From Phoronis australis (Eukaryota; Phoronida; Phoronidae), in NCBI GenBank assembly GCA_002633005.1, contig NMRA01000543.1, positions 25,188-87,187 on the forward strand: a DNA stretch of 62,000 nt, in the 5' to 3' direction. Of the stretch, positions 39,101 to 50,481 are shown piece by piece. The notes below the pieces were generated by a model, which saw only the letters and a program-made list of their open reading frames with translations, was not told the DNA's origin and did not search any database. Both the position numbers and the translations under genes were made by a program. Position 1 is the stretch's first letter; each line of letters opens with the position of its first letter.

Positions 39101-42100
39101 GTAGGCCTATGTGCGTTTCATCAGTCCGCGTTGCCTCTGTTAGTGTATCCAGAACGACACAAAACAATTTGAATGGACTTGGTGAATGACAGCTAGATGG
39201 CATTTTTTGGAAATGTCGGTCAGTGACTCAAGATCACCTGTTTTGTTACTCGCAGGTATTAACGGCGTCGGTTTGTTGTGGAGTTTAAAACCTGAACCAG
39301 ATCAGCGACCTGGCACACGATTGGTTAAAAAAGACGTCACAACTCCATTCTATTTAGACATCAACACGTACGATGGTTGGCAAGACTGGGATGTGCTGTG
39401 TTCAAACTACGAGTCTCAGTCGCCGAAAAGTTTAGCCAAGTGCCAAATTCAGAGGTGGTACCTTGACTCCAGGGCCGTTGACAGAATGCCAGTTAGAGCT
39501 GGGAATATACGAGGGCAGTTGTTCTTGCCCAAAGGTATTGATTTTGTCGTAGTAAGTGATCTCACATAAGAGTGGGTCTGTAGTGACGGCCCTTTTGAGA
39601 CCGCGCTACAACTTCACTTTAATTTAAAGCTTAATGATTCTTTTTTATGTAAACCACTTAGTCAACTGATGCTCATTCGACGCTACAGCAATGTTTTCAA
39701 TACAAAGAATAATATTTTTTATGCATTTCATTGTGAATTTTTGGTCATGCACTTCAAAATAACTGCAGGATTGAATGTCACCTTCGTTATTAGCGAACTT
39801 AAAAGTTATAGAAAATAACACATACCTAGTTTCAACTAAGCAATGTTAATATTTTTGTGGTAACTTTCGACAAAGCCAATTTTTAGCATCTTTAATGTAA
39901 CAGGATACCTTCGTTACGAAGGATCGAATTTCTTGACTAATTGTTAAATATTAATAAAACTGTATATTTTTAGAATCGTAGGTGATCGCCAAATTTTATT
40001 ATGTACTCGAAAATAGCACTCGGGCGTTCATAATCATGTGACTGCGTTTTTTCTCGAAGATTGCCGTAATTTCCACAAACACACTTTTTAGCATGAAACA
40101 AAACTAGCTGCAGAAGCGTCTATGAACTTTTCTTTTCCGGCTTTTTAACCTAAAAAAAATCAGTTTTCAAAAATGAATACGTCAGCATTCCCTTGGAAAA
40201 ACAGACGAGCTCCCCGGCTGATATTTCTTCAAAGAAGACACGCTTCTGACACGCTTCTGTGCCAAATAGAATCAGTGACGCGTAATTTGCTAGTTCCATG
40301 CGAAAAAATAATTCTCACGGAAAATACCGCGATTTCCGTGAAAAATCACGATTAAAAAGGCAATCGTGTGATTACGAACGTTTGGACTTTGCATTCCTGC
40401 AACTAATACCGAGGCGATTCTACGATCGTCAACGATTTTAATGTATAGATTTATGGCTCTACCATTAACACTTCAGAGGTTATTATGGAACTTCGATCCT
40501 GGTTTTGAGCTCTTTTAACATTATATTAACAACGCTTTTCTCAACTAGCGCTATAAAATAAAACAGTGCTCTAAAACTCTCGTCAGACCTCAAAAGTTTT
40601 GAAAATTCCTTATAAAGTTTTCTGGACTGGCTGATGTTGATAACACAGATCGAATCCGCACTGGGTAAAAGGAAAAGAAAACGAAGCCCACGTTTTAAGT
40701 GCGTACTCTTTGCGGTTGTTTAAAGGCGAAGGCAACCTTTTGTAATGTAATTTTTAGCAAAAATAAGGTTCGTTGATTATCCCACACACGTTTTTCACTT
40801 ATTTACTGCTTTTCGTTGTTTAATTAATTACTCGTCGTCTACTCCAGAAGTGACGTTTTGTGAGGCAAGACTTTCGCACCAATTTCTTTTCATATTGTCT
40901 GATTGTGAGAGCAGTCGAGTCAGTCATTGTTCTACCTCGGTTGTGATAAGTTTGGTTGTCGTTTGCTTTTGCTTAGGAATCAGTCAACATTATTTGTTAT
41001 AGCAAAAGGAAGCACGTCCCATCATACGATAGTTTTTGTAGCTACGACATTCAACTGGCAACTGCCTGTTGAATTAAAAGAAACACTGCCTAGAAAACGG
41101 AATTTACATTTGCATCTCACTCTTGCTTTTGTAATAAAGAATTATAGTTTTCGGTCGTGGACTTCAAGATATACTAAAAACGAGCAATGTCGCTATTTCT
41201 CAAACGCTTCTAGTGGTAGGTTCAAATGATGTCGCATTCCCTACAAGTCGGATTTTGATCTCGTGTCAAAGTTGTGTTTCCACATCATATCACTTTTGTT
41301 TTTAAAAGTACGAATTCTTCCATTGTAGGTGACGGTAAATTCCCTTGTGTAATTGACCTGTTTGGGGCAGCGGGCGGACTTCTTGAACACCGCGCGGCTC
41401 TGTTGGCTTCTCGCGGCAAATACGCAGTATTGGCTCTAGCATTTTTCCAGTTCGAAGACTTACCGAAGACATGGAATAACGTGGCTCTGGAATACTTTGA
41501 AGTAAGAGAGTAATTTCAAATCTGAGACCATTTTGTGGGAGTAATTCGAAAGGACAGGAAATGGTTTCGCTTTCTGACTAAAAGAATATGTACAAGGGGA
41601 AATTAAAATTTAACTTTTCCGTCTGATATTTTAGGGTCTGTTTTATGAAAACTTGCTTTTGGGCAATCAAGCCAGAAATTTATAATCTGCTCCACACAAC
41701 TATTTCGAAAAGGTAATTTAACTTCGCATCATAAACAGATCAAACTTTTAGAGAATATTCCCGCAATCGGTTTTATGACCGAATAACGCCTTTTGGGTAT
41801 TATTGGTGGATGTAATAGACCTCTTTAAGTTATTAGCTTTGGCCAGAGGTTTTAAACAAGAAGATTCCTTCCGTTTTTGTGAAATCAAGGGCATTGTTTT
41901 TAAGAGTTAAATAGGCTTAAAATACTATATAGTGGGATGTGGCTCCGCCAACACAGCGTTACGATGCAACCGCGGGGGTTGCAAGTTTGAACCGGCGCTC
42001 AGAGGCAGATCTCAGAAAATCACTTTTCGCCCATAATGTCCTTTAACTACAGTACACTACAAAGTGAGGAGTTATGAAATGTTAAAATGATATACACGGT

Positions 42101-45096
42101 CAGATGCCTTGGTGATATGTTGGGCTACATCCTTCATTTCCCCTGGAGAGCCTAACACACCTTCGCTCCTTCTAAGGGAATAAACGAACGAATAGGCGAA
42201 CGACTTGACGAGCGGAGGGCCACACTTTCGTGGAACAGATATTTACCGACACTAGGTGAACGACATACGCCCGCTAATGAGTTACCAGAGCAACTGCTGC
42301 CTGTGGTTTGTCAAAAAGCTTAGGTCTAATAGTCTACCCTTTGATATTGATGCAAAATGAGCTGTTCTCCTCCAGCAGAAGAAATGACGAACATTCAGAT
42401 CATATTGAGTTCGCCCTATAAGTCGCAGTAGAGAAGTTCAAGGTATGTATGATAGGCTGATTCAAGAAATGGGACTTTGTAAGTGATCAGCATGCCACTG
42501 AGGTATCTCAAAATGAATCTTGAAAGTTTTGATTATTTTAATAATCAAAACTTTCAAGATTAAAATGCAATCAAGATTTTGGGACCTTTTTCATGCGACG
42601 ACGAATGTTTGTCTAAATGTCGATAGCTTAAGCTAACAGCAAACACTTTGCCCAATACTCGTTGCTCGTTCAAAGCGTTCGAGGTTCGTCAAATTGTCAT
42701 TGTTTTCATGAAGGTATTTTTGGACCTTTAACCAAAGAACTGATGTCAGGAAGGTGCTTAGGGTGATTCAAATTTGGCTAGGCTCCGTAGACGCAAGAAT
42801 CTCTAGTAAGGCTAGTGTGGTCCCGTGCATAGCTTGCAATGTATGGACATCTCGCGAAATCTTAAGTGATCTTACGTTTTTGCGAGGCATCCGCGTCTGC
42901 GAAACGCGCGCTTGATCAATTCACCCCAAGGAAGGATGTACCAAGGTAAGTTGGTCGACATTGTTCGTGCATTTCGTGGTGGACAAATTCCAAAAGTTAA
43001 AATGCTTCATTATTTGTATTTCGACATGGATCATGGGGCGCAGCTTTCTTCAAGTTGCTCAGAGATTATTTTCTGGGATAAGTGTTTGTGTCATCAATTC
43101 AAGATACTCTACACATTCACCAACTTAGAAATCGTGATGGGTCCTGTCAGTCGAACACTAAATCATTAACGTTTGGTAACTTTCAGTCGTGTTTGCGTTT
43201 GCTTTGTTTTACTATTAAATTTTATTCTTAAGGTGGGGGGNGGTTGGATTGCGCGGAAATCTCATTTCATTTGACGGCATTTGACTGTGTACCCACAATG
43301 CATGATACAGCTGTCTCTCGCTAAAGCGGCCATTTGAGGTGGTGCACTCCAAACAATAAAAATAACTAAAAACTCGTATGAAGTTCAGTTTCGAAAAGTT
43401 AAACTATAATAAGGAAGCGGAGAGAGTATCTTTAATATCGTGCAAATACCTCTGAGTCAGCTTTGCAATTTTTTTTGCTTTTACGGTTCGTGATAATGTT
43501 GAGCAGCTTGCTATCGCATTAGGTGCTTATAAAGATGCTGTATTTTTGATACATGTATGGTGTTGGGGGAATGGACTTCACCACGGAATTCATTGCTATT
43601 TGAACTTGACTGTGGAATACACATGTTGATTAGTAGAGCAGCAGTGTGAGTTACATCAGTTTAACAATAGGTCTACATTGAATACACCACTCGAATTATT
43701 TTTAATAGTCGTTACATAGCTTTGGTGATAGACAGTGTTCCCTCCTTTGAGCACAAAAGTACTGCGGAATTTGTTTAATTGGGAAATTCCACCGAGAAGC
43801 GGGCGGATTATGTCTTTACGACTCGTAACAAAGCTAAGGAAGCAAAGTATTGAACGATCTGCAAGTAGATGCAGCTTGATTGAGCGAATACATTGCATTT
43901 TTATTGTATCCTAACCGAGAATACAAGTGCTGCTGTGGGATTGCTTTTGTCAAGGACGTTTTCGTTATTATATTTCTTCGGTGCCATCGTCATGTTTGAC
44001 CGGTGTCCGTTCGATGTCTCAAAAATCCCTTATCGGATCTTGATGAAATTCGGCTTAAGGTTGTAAGGCATCGATACGGAGATGCAGACCACTTTACAAT
44101 CTCTCTCTCGACCCTCAGAGCCGAAAGGCGGGGATTCTTGTGTTTTTTGGGGGAAGAGGGTATCCTGATGGTGTCTAGAGAACTCGTAGACGGACTGATG
44201 AAATTAGACACTGAGTTATTAGATAGTAATGCTCCGACACCAGTCGGGCGTACTCGACCACTGCAGCACCCCTAGCAGCCATTTTGGTCGCGACGATGGA
44301 CTTTTTCAGTACTCCTGGTGGAAAAGCGTTTCCGGATGTTATCCAGAGAACCACTCGATGAATTCCATTGAATCTCGACACAGAGGTTTGTTACGACAAT
44401 GCGCTGCGTCAGCATGTTTTCGAATGAATTTGACTTCTGCAGTACCCCATAGAGGCAAATCTGTTTATCTGATCGATATCTCAAAAAATTCCTGGTGACA
44501 TTCAGAGGCTGATCTACGGGGGAGGGGGTTCAGGGGATTTAACCCCCCCCCCGGGACAGGATCAAACATAAAAATTAAAAAAGAACGTCCCCAGGAAACG
44601 AAGTCAGCTACTAAAACCACAACAGTTGGCAATTTTTGGATGTCTAGTGCAGCATTTTTATGATCCCATATATTTATGTGCGGGCGAATCATGCCGTCAG
44701 CTCCGTGGTTAGTCAGACAACCGGCGTACGCTGCTGTACCTTCAAAATCGCTTGATGGATTTTCGTGAATTTTAGTTCACGTGTTGCTGTCATGGATGGA
44801 ACGGCACTATGGAATTTTAAGACGGTCCGACAACGCGGTTGTGTCCTCTAGTGGGAAATTATATTTTTTTACGTTTACTCTCTATATCTACGGTTGAGTT
44901 TGTTGGCGGATTTTCATGAAGGTTGAAAAATAGCTTTCTGTTGTGGAGACGAGAATTCCGTTCCATTTTCAAACGTATTCTGCGCAATCTTCAGCCCCAA
45001 GTGGGTATTTCGCAAATGTATTCCTATTGAGATGAACACGGCGGGTTGATTTTCTGTCTGGTTGAAATTCTGTGACTCCCCCTAGTGGTAATTTAT

Positions 45097-45128
<32 letters not shown>

Positions 45129-48100
45129 CACGTGTGTGTTTGCGTGTGCTTCTATATCTATTGAGGTCCTAGATATTTTGGCAAATAGGTTTCCATGACA
45201 AAACAACGACATCTACCCATTTTTGGATAGATTCAACATATTCTGCGTCGCTTATTGACTTATTTCTGTGCCTGTTTATGGCATCTGCCTCTCTATCTGG
45301 TAAAACGCTGAACGGATATTAATAATGTTTTTCGGATGTGCTCCTACTGAGATGATCATGAGTGATGAAGGTTCTGGGCAGGTCCAACCACTGTGATACC
45401 CTCTAATGGCAATTTAGATTTTTTGTGATATTGGTCTTTGACGTTACTTAGTTCAAAAGATGAAGTACTAAAACTTTTTTCAGTTTTGACTATTTCAACT
45501 GTAGACCTTGAGGTCCAATTGTTGTCTCCTAGTACATTACATGACGCTGATAAGCTCCCCTAGAAACATACTGTGTACGGTGCATTGTGGGCACATATCA
45601 ACGCTTTGCGATGCTCTTGTTCCAGGAGGCTATTGACTGGATGCTTGCCCAGAACTTCTGCAAGGACTCCGGCGTTGGTCTTGTGGGCGTATCGGCGGGA
45701 GCTGATCTTGCGCTCAATATGGCTGTACATTACAAAGAAAAGGTTATTATTCTATAGTTTGTTGAAGATTGTCAAAGTACCTGACAGTGTATGGTACCGC
45801 GCCTTGACCAAACGTAAACTGAACACGATTTCGCCTTAAAAGAATTTAAGACATGCTCAGCCAGTTTCTTGCTGTCATCTTTCGTGAGAATTCGCAAATT
45901 AAAAGAAAGAAAATGTTGGCGAAATACGTTTCTTGTTTCATTCTCTTCAGAATACAGCTGTAGTTTTACTCATGAGGTACACAGCTTACGCTGGTTTTGG
46001 GTTGCTGTACATCTACGTAGTAAATGAACCAGTTGTGTAGTTTACACTGTGGTAAGTATTATTTCACAAATTCAAAATTGTTTCCAGAATAACACATCGG
46101 TGAGAATAAAACGCATTGGAACAATTCTTAAACCACATTCACCGCTAAAATTAAAAGATACCAATAGAACCTCACGTTGACGGTTCGCCCTCTTGTTCAC
46201 TCTTTTGTGGATACCAAGTGAAGTACGCGGCGCGCTCCCGAAGTATCTGCCAGGATACAGGGGGCCTAGCAATTGCTGGTAGACTCTTGGTAGTTGGAAT
46301 CTACCCCCATCCATGCGAGTCTGGACGCGTGTTTGGCCATCTGTATTGATTCTCCCACCCCACGCTTGTACCAGTTAGACTCATTGTCCAATTCTGTCAC
46401 CAGTGTCAGGTCCGCCTAAGAGCTTCTGAGGCTTCACGGGCCGTTCGATATGCACATGGAACCAACAGGTTCCGTTTGATCATTGAGAATGGTATCCAAA
46501 AGTGACACGAATTGCTGAGATTTTTTACTCGTAATGGCATTCGTTGTTTTTTTTTAAACTGGACCTCAACTTACATGAAATTTTTGTCAGCTCCTCCAAG
46601 GATCCCCTCAGTGTTTCTGAGAAATCTGGGGCGGCGTATCACATCAGATGTAAAGACTGCAGCATATGTCGGTGAATCAAACAGCAAGAACCTCGCGGTC
46701 GCTTAGCAGAACAGAAGAACCATTAGGGTCAACCCACCTCAGTGGGGTCAAACACGCAGGATTTGGGTCATTCTTTCGATCGGAAAGTTTAAATTTGTTG
46801 GACAATGGTACAAGCGTGAGGTGACAGAATCAATACAGATCGCCACACATGGTTCCAGCCGCACAGGGATGGTGGGAGGTTCCACCTTCCAAGAATCTAC
46901 CAGAAATAGGATGGTCCCGGATTACACCTACAGTGACACTTGTATCCACGGTATTACAGTGTAACCCACAATGCTGTAACAGTTCTCTAGCCTCATTGGA
47001 GTCTACCTGGTGTCGACCAACAGAGTGAACTAGTTGGCAGGTAGCCATCGAAAGACTATAGCATACTTTGATTTTAGGGATGATCTTAGCTTATAGCTTT
47101 CGTGGTCGTAATAAAACGAATGTTTGTCACCTTTAGATTTGAAATACAAGCTTTGAACGAGAAAATCTGGACCTGAAACGTGCACGTTTTCTTTTTGGTT
47201 GTAGGTTAAGGCGGCTGTTCTTATTAATCCCAACTGTCGGTTTTTAGGATTTCCCGTCACAATTAAAGGTAGAAGATACCCGACGTGTTTGTAAGTTCAA
47301 TTTCGCCTGTTAAATCTTCGTGTTTTCAGTATTTTGCTCTTAATTGTCAGGGTAACTTAGTTTACGAACCATGAGACCCGAAACATAAATTGCCATCTCA
47401 ATTATTTTTCGAGTCTGTTTTTGTTGTTGTCTGCTTTTGTATGCGTCAAACCGCTCAGAGGATTGCTATGCAAACTAGCAGATGTGTTCCTACCGACACG
47501 AGCACGACTGGCGTGGGTTTTCAGGCGTGGATATCAGATACTATGGTGCCCCTAGTGACATTTTTCTATCTGCGGCTGTAATTACTAAATCCCTAGCAAG
47601 ATCACGATTTGGCAGGTGTATTCCTCATTATTACCCTTACAACAGGCGGACGGATTCGTCTACCCCTGTGCTTCCTAATGGCAATTTGTCGTTTTTTACG
47701 TTTGCCTCTGTATCGTTGGAATTCCTTGGAGGTTATGAAAGTTTTACATGTAGTTTTGTACTAGAATTAGACGATGACGCCTTCCCAATTTCGGCCGGGT
47801 TTGACGAATTCTGCGTCATCTAATGGCCTTGCTGACTAGAAGCACACGATTTTTGGTGCAGTCCTCTGCGCTGCCCTCTATTATTTTGTAGTCTGTTTTT
47901 ATCCGCTCAACCGGTCGAAGGATTGTTAGAGTATGATCTCATATCCGAGTGATTTAGGGTGAGTGCATGTGTAGGAGTAGTTCAGAGAATTAAGTGTTAT
48001 GTAATACACCCCCAACATGAGGAATTGTAGTAAACATGTTTGTTCAGTATATCCTGTTAGGATTCATGTATGTTACTATATAAGTGTATGATCGCATGGA

Positions 48101-49736
48101 TTGAGTCAACAATATATCAATTTATTTTAGCCAGGGTTTTATTGCCGTGAAGCCATTGCTAAGACCTAACTGATTTCCTCAAACTTAGATCAGATCCCCT
48201 GATAAACAGGCTTCTTTATAGTTGGAATTGTACAAATCTGACACAGTGCAAAGTGTCCTGAAATGGGCCAAGTTTCTATTGATGTATAATCTATAATTGT
48301 CTATAGTTGTAGTTTCTGTCTATCTATTTACATGTATGTACAGCTGGAGGTATGAACCATATCTGGATTTCCAATACACACCCTTTGGCTTTGAAAACCG
48401 AATGGAATATCTGGACGCACCAGAAGACGAACTATTCAGGGTAAAGGAAATTAATAGAGTTGTTCTGTATGTTGTGAGCATTATTGCATGTCTGATTTTA
48501 ACAATGAATTACTCGCCCATGCAGTGTCGTCTTTTACGCCCATTGTTCAAAATACTTTATTCATTTAGCTTATCTTGAAGAAACATTGACTTTTCTTTAA
48601 ATGTGATAAAAATCAGCTACAGTTTCTTACTGCAGCTAGTAGTAATGTCTGAGCTTGATGAGTACTAATGGTCTGGTTATTACGTGAGATCACACCCAAC
48701 AAGTTGTCATGGTGTTTTATGTCTCCAGCATGTTCTTAAACATTAAATAACGAGTAGTCAAGTGTTAATAAGCCCAGAAGTCACGTGACTGTGTTATCGT
48801 ACGGAAAAGTAAAGACCAGTTTTGAATCTGTACTGACTCCAGTGCAAATTAGGACTTTATTTTTTGACTGAATGCGGGATTTTATCTGATGAACTGCAGG
48901 CCTAATATGGTGAAAATGTGAACTGTTCATGTTTTCCACTTCAGATCGAAGAGTCCACGGCGCCATTCTTGCTCATAGGGAGTGGTGACGACAGATTAGT
49001 AGACACAGTAAATCATTTCCAGCTGGTAGAGAGGTTAAAAAAGTACAGAGACCCGCCTAACTACCAGGCCTTTATGTACCCTGGAGCTGGCCATTTAATA
49101 GAACCGCCCTATGCGCCTCTTAGTGCCAGTGTTTTTCAAACAATTTTAGGTATGCAAATTTATTTTGCATCATTTGTCCTGTTAATTGTGCGGTTTTATA
49201 CATGCGAAGCTTAATTTAGAGTATATTTTGTTGTGTTATTGAAGTATGACTACTCGTCAGGAAGACACCAGGGATATGAACAGCCTGGTTGAGCAACTTT
49301 TACTTTGGATGTAGTCGTGCGGAACAGAGTCGGTGTGAACACGTTTGAGGCCAGTGTTGGGCTACTTGGTTCTAATACATTTAGTTTACTTGTTGGTTAT
49401 TAAAAACTCAACCGCGTAATGACTTGCTGCAAGAATGCAATAAAATAAGGCTTTGAGTTTGACTGAGACTTAAGAGACAAAATCTCACACAAGACTGCTG
49501 GCGTTGTGGGTAGCACGTGTGACATTCAGTTTTCGAAACAGAAGTTGATGATATTTCTTCTTGTTAAAAATTGGCGAAAAGCCATTAGGCACACCCAGTT
49601 AAATATGATTAACCGATTTTGTCTTTCAGGTGCTCTCATAATGTTCGGAGGTGTAGCGCATTTGCACAACGAAGCGCAAATCGACTGTTGGCAGCGAGTT
49701 TTTACTTTTCTAAACGAACATTTGCGACAAAGCTAG
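36125..49736 (+). CDS. BAAT/ACOT-family acyl-CoA thioesterase-like protein, nine exons
   Basis: Exons: 36125-36244, 37028-37190, 39256-39534, 41329-41501, 45626-45742, 45951-45976, 48344-48440, 48945-49149, 49630-49736; about 428 residues (human BAAT 418). The family hydrolyses acyl-CoAs or transfers bile acyl groups to glycine/taurine. Exons 1-3 give the N-terminal beta-sandwich ([35 protein letters not shown]); the rest is the alpha/beta hydrolase ([26 protein letters not shown]). Predicted triad: Ser268 in GVSAG, Asp340 or 341 in GSGDD, His375 in [10 protein letters not shown]. The nucleophile is Ser, as in ACOTs, whereas BAAT has Cys, so a thioesterase is more likely than an amino-acid transferase. 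The first 30 residues are Arg-rich without acidic residues, like a mitochondrial presequence, and the C-terminus (LRQS) is not a PTS1. The 26-nt sixth exon was chosen by phase and by TAVVLLMS; about 20 residues expected after it are missing, so an exon may be overlooked. Confidence 0.88.
41943..42260 (+). mobile_element. Possible SINE with tRNA-like head
   Basis: It begins GATGTGGCTCCGCCAACACAG and has GGTTGCAAGTTTGAACC about 40 bases later, where a B box would be. A tail with AATAAACGAACGAATAGGCG ends near 42210. Exact ends are unclear. It lies in the BAAT/ACOT-like intron between exons 4 and 5. Confidence 0.3.
42516..42561. repeat. Perfect 22-bp inverted repeat with 2-base spacer
   Basis: The left arm (42516-42537, starting AATCTTGAAAGTTTTG) and its exact reverse complement (42540-42561) are separated by TT. 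AT-rich, intronic, with no gene attached. It could fold as an RNA hairpin in the pre-mRNA or be a remnant of a foldback element. Confidence 0.95.
43985..44480 (+). repeat. Degenerate tandem array, about three units
   Basis: Three related segments begin near 44010, 44170 and 44338. Each carries a variant of TCTCAAAAAACC...GACGGAT...ATGAAAT, followed by about 130 bases ending in a CCCCTAG-like or equivalent block. The unit style matches the arrays in the 7.9-kb and 60-kb elements but is much more diverged. Several open frames overlap here without protein similarity. Confidence 0.5.
44664..45620 (+). mobile_element. Tandem-unit element with CTCF-like motifs (copy 3, diverged)
   Basis: It opens with CCCATATATTTATGTGCGGGCG and closes with GCATTGTGGGCACATATCAACG, TTTGCGATGCTCTTGT, matching both ends of the 7891-8939 element. 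Degenerate unit junctions remain near 44841 (TCCTCTAGTGG), 45075 (CTCCCCCTAGTGG) and 45401 (CTCTAATGGC). A (GT)n run occupies 45097-45149. The 3' end stops five to six bases before BAAT/ACOT-like exon 5 (45626), so the polypyrimidine part of that acceptor (GCTCTTGTTCCAG) is largely element-derived. Confidence 0.75.
46265..46945. pseudogene. Inverted pair of reverse-transcriptase tail fragments
   Basis: The segment 46265-46400, read on the minus strand, and 46790-46945 on the plus strand are homologous (roughly 80% by eye). They share TGGTACAAGCGTG, GAATCAATACAGAT and a CCAAGAGTCTACCAG-like end. Translated, both contain WYKR.V.ESIQ; one frame of the left copy gives [15 protein letters not shown]. 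These phrases resemble the C-terminal tail of retroelement polyproteins. Frames are broken in both. They form a large imperfect inverted repeat with about 390 bp between the arms, inside the BAAT/ACOT-like intron 6. Confidence 0.5.
47390..47960 (+). repeat. Degenerate tandem-unit array (CTCF-motif family relic)
   Basis: Units carry the family phrases CAAACCGCTCAGAGGATTG, GGTGCCCCTAGTGAC (near 47546), TGCTTCCTAATGGCAATTT (near 47671), TTTTTTACGTTTGCCTCTGTA and CGTCATCTAATGGCC (near 47813). The order and spacing match the core of the 7891-8939 element, but both end sequences are missing. Intronic in the BAAT/ACOT-like gene. Confidence 0.6.
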
Positions 49737-49890
49737 AAGTCAAAATATAGGGGGTGAAACGATATTCCTGTTACTTCATGGATATACCATGAAGTACTAC
49801 TAGACATCACCGTGCTACGTATCTCTTGCTTGTGATGACGTGCAGGCTAGGACAATGGAGAGAGATACTTGTGCCAAGTTTTGATATGTT
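49737..49890 (+). repeat. 3' flank shared with the orphan exon at 32344
   Basis: GATATTCCTGTTACTTCATGG, then CACCGTGCTACGTATCTCTTG, TGATGACGTG and GGACAATG, each have close counterparts after the orphan exon at about 32466-32590. The duplication that made the orphan exon therefore included at least 130 bp of 3' untranslated or flanking DNA. Confidence 0.7.
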
Positions 49891-50475
49891 GCCTTTTAAG
49901 CCGGCAAGACAGTAGGCGGAATTACCGTCGATGTCGACTGATATCCAACCACAGCTGTCCACTTGATGCGCAATCCTGATAGTGGTGGATGAAATGTCAT
50001 GAATCACAAAGTGTCCTATTAGTTGCATTGGGTTTTGCTATTGTTGCACTGGATGCCGTCCCATTTCTCAAATCTTGAGATGTGCAACAAAATTTGTCGT
50101 TTAGTACAATGGTTAGATTGTACATTGTTTTGATATGTGACCCTTTGCTTTGATATGGTAAGTAGTCTTCCATTTTATCCTCGGGTGTATGTACGACTGA
50201 TGAAAAAGTTTTTCAAATTTTATATTAAAGTTTCTTTTATAAGGAGCACAATTTAGGAAACACAGTAAAGAAACGAGGAGTGGATTTTTTCCAGCTCTCG
50301 GCGTATGATTCTCTTACAACTTTGTGGCCTAAGGATTGGACTTTTCATTCAAATATCGGATCTTATGTTAATAGTTTAAGGAATTCAAGGTGATTTTTTA
50401 GTTCACTGTTATTACATTTTCTGTGTAATTAAAAATTTCCCCCATTTTGTCAGGCCTCTCTATTTATGAGCTTGT

Positions 50476-50481
50476 AATAAA
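50476..50481 (+). promoter_or_regulatory. Candidate polyadenylation signal for the BAAT/ACOT-like gene
   Basis: AATAAA about 740 bases after the TAG stop. Chance occurrence in AT-rich DNA cannot be excluded. Confidence 0.3.
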
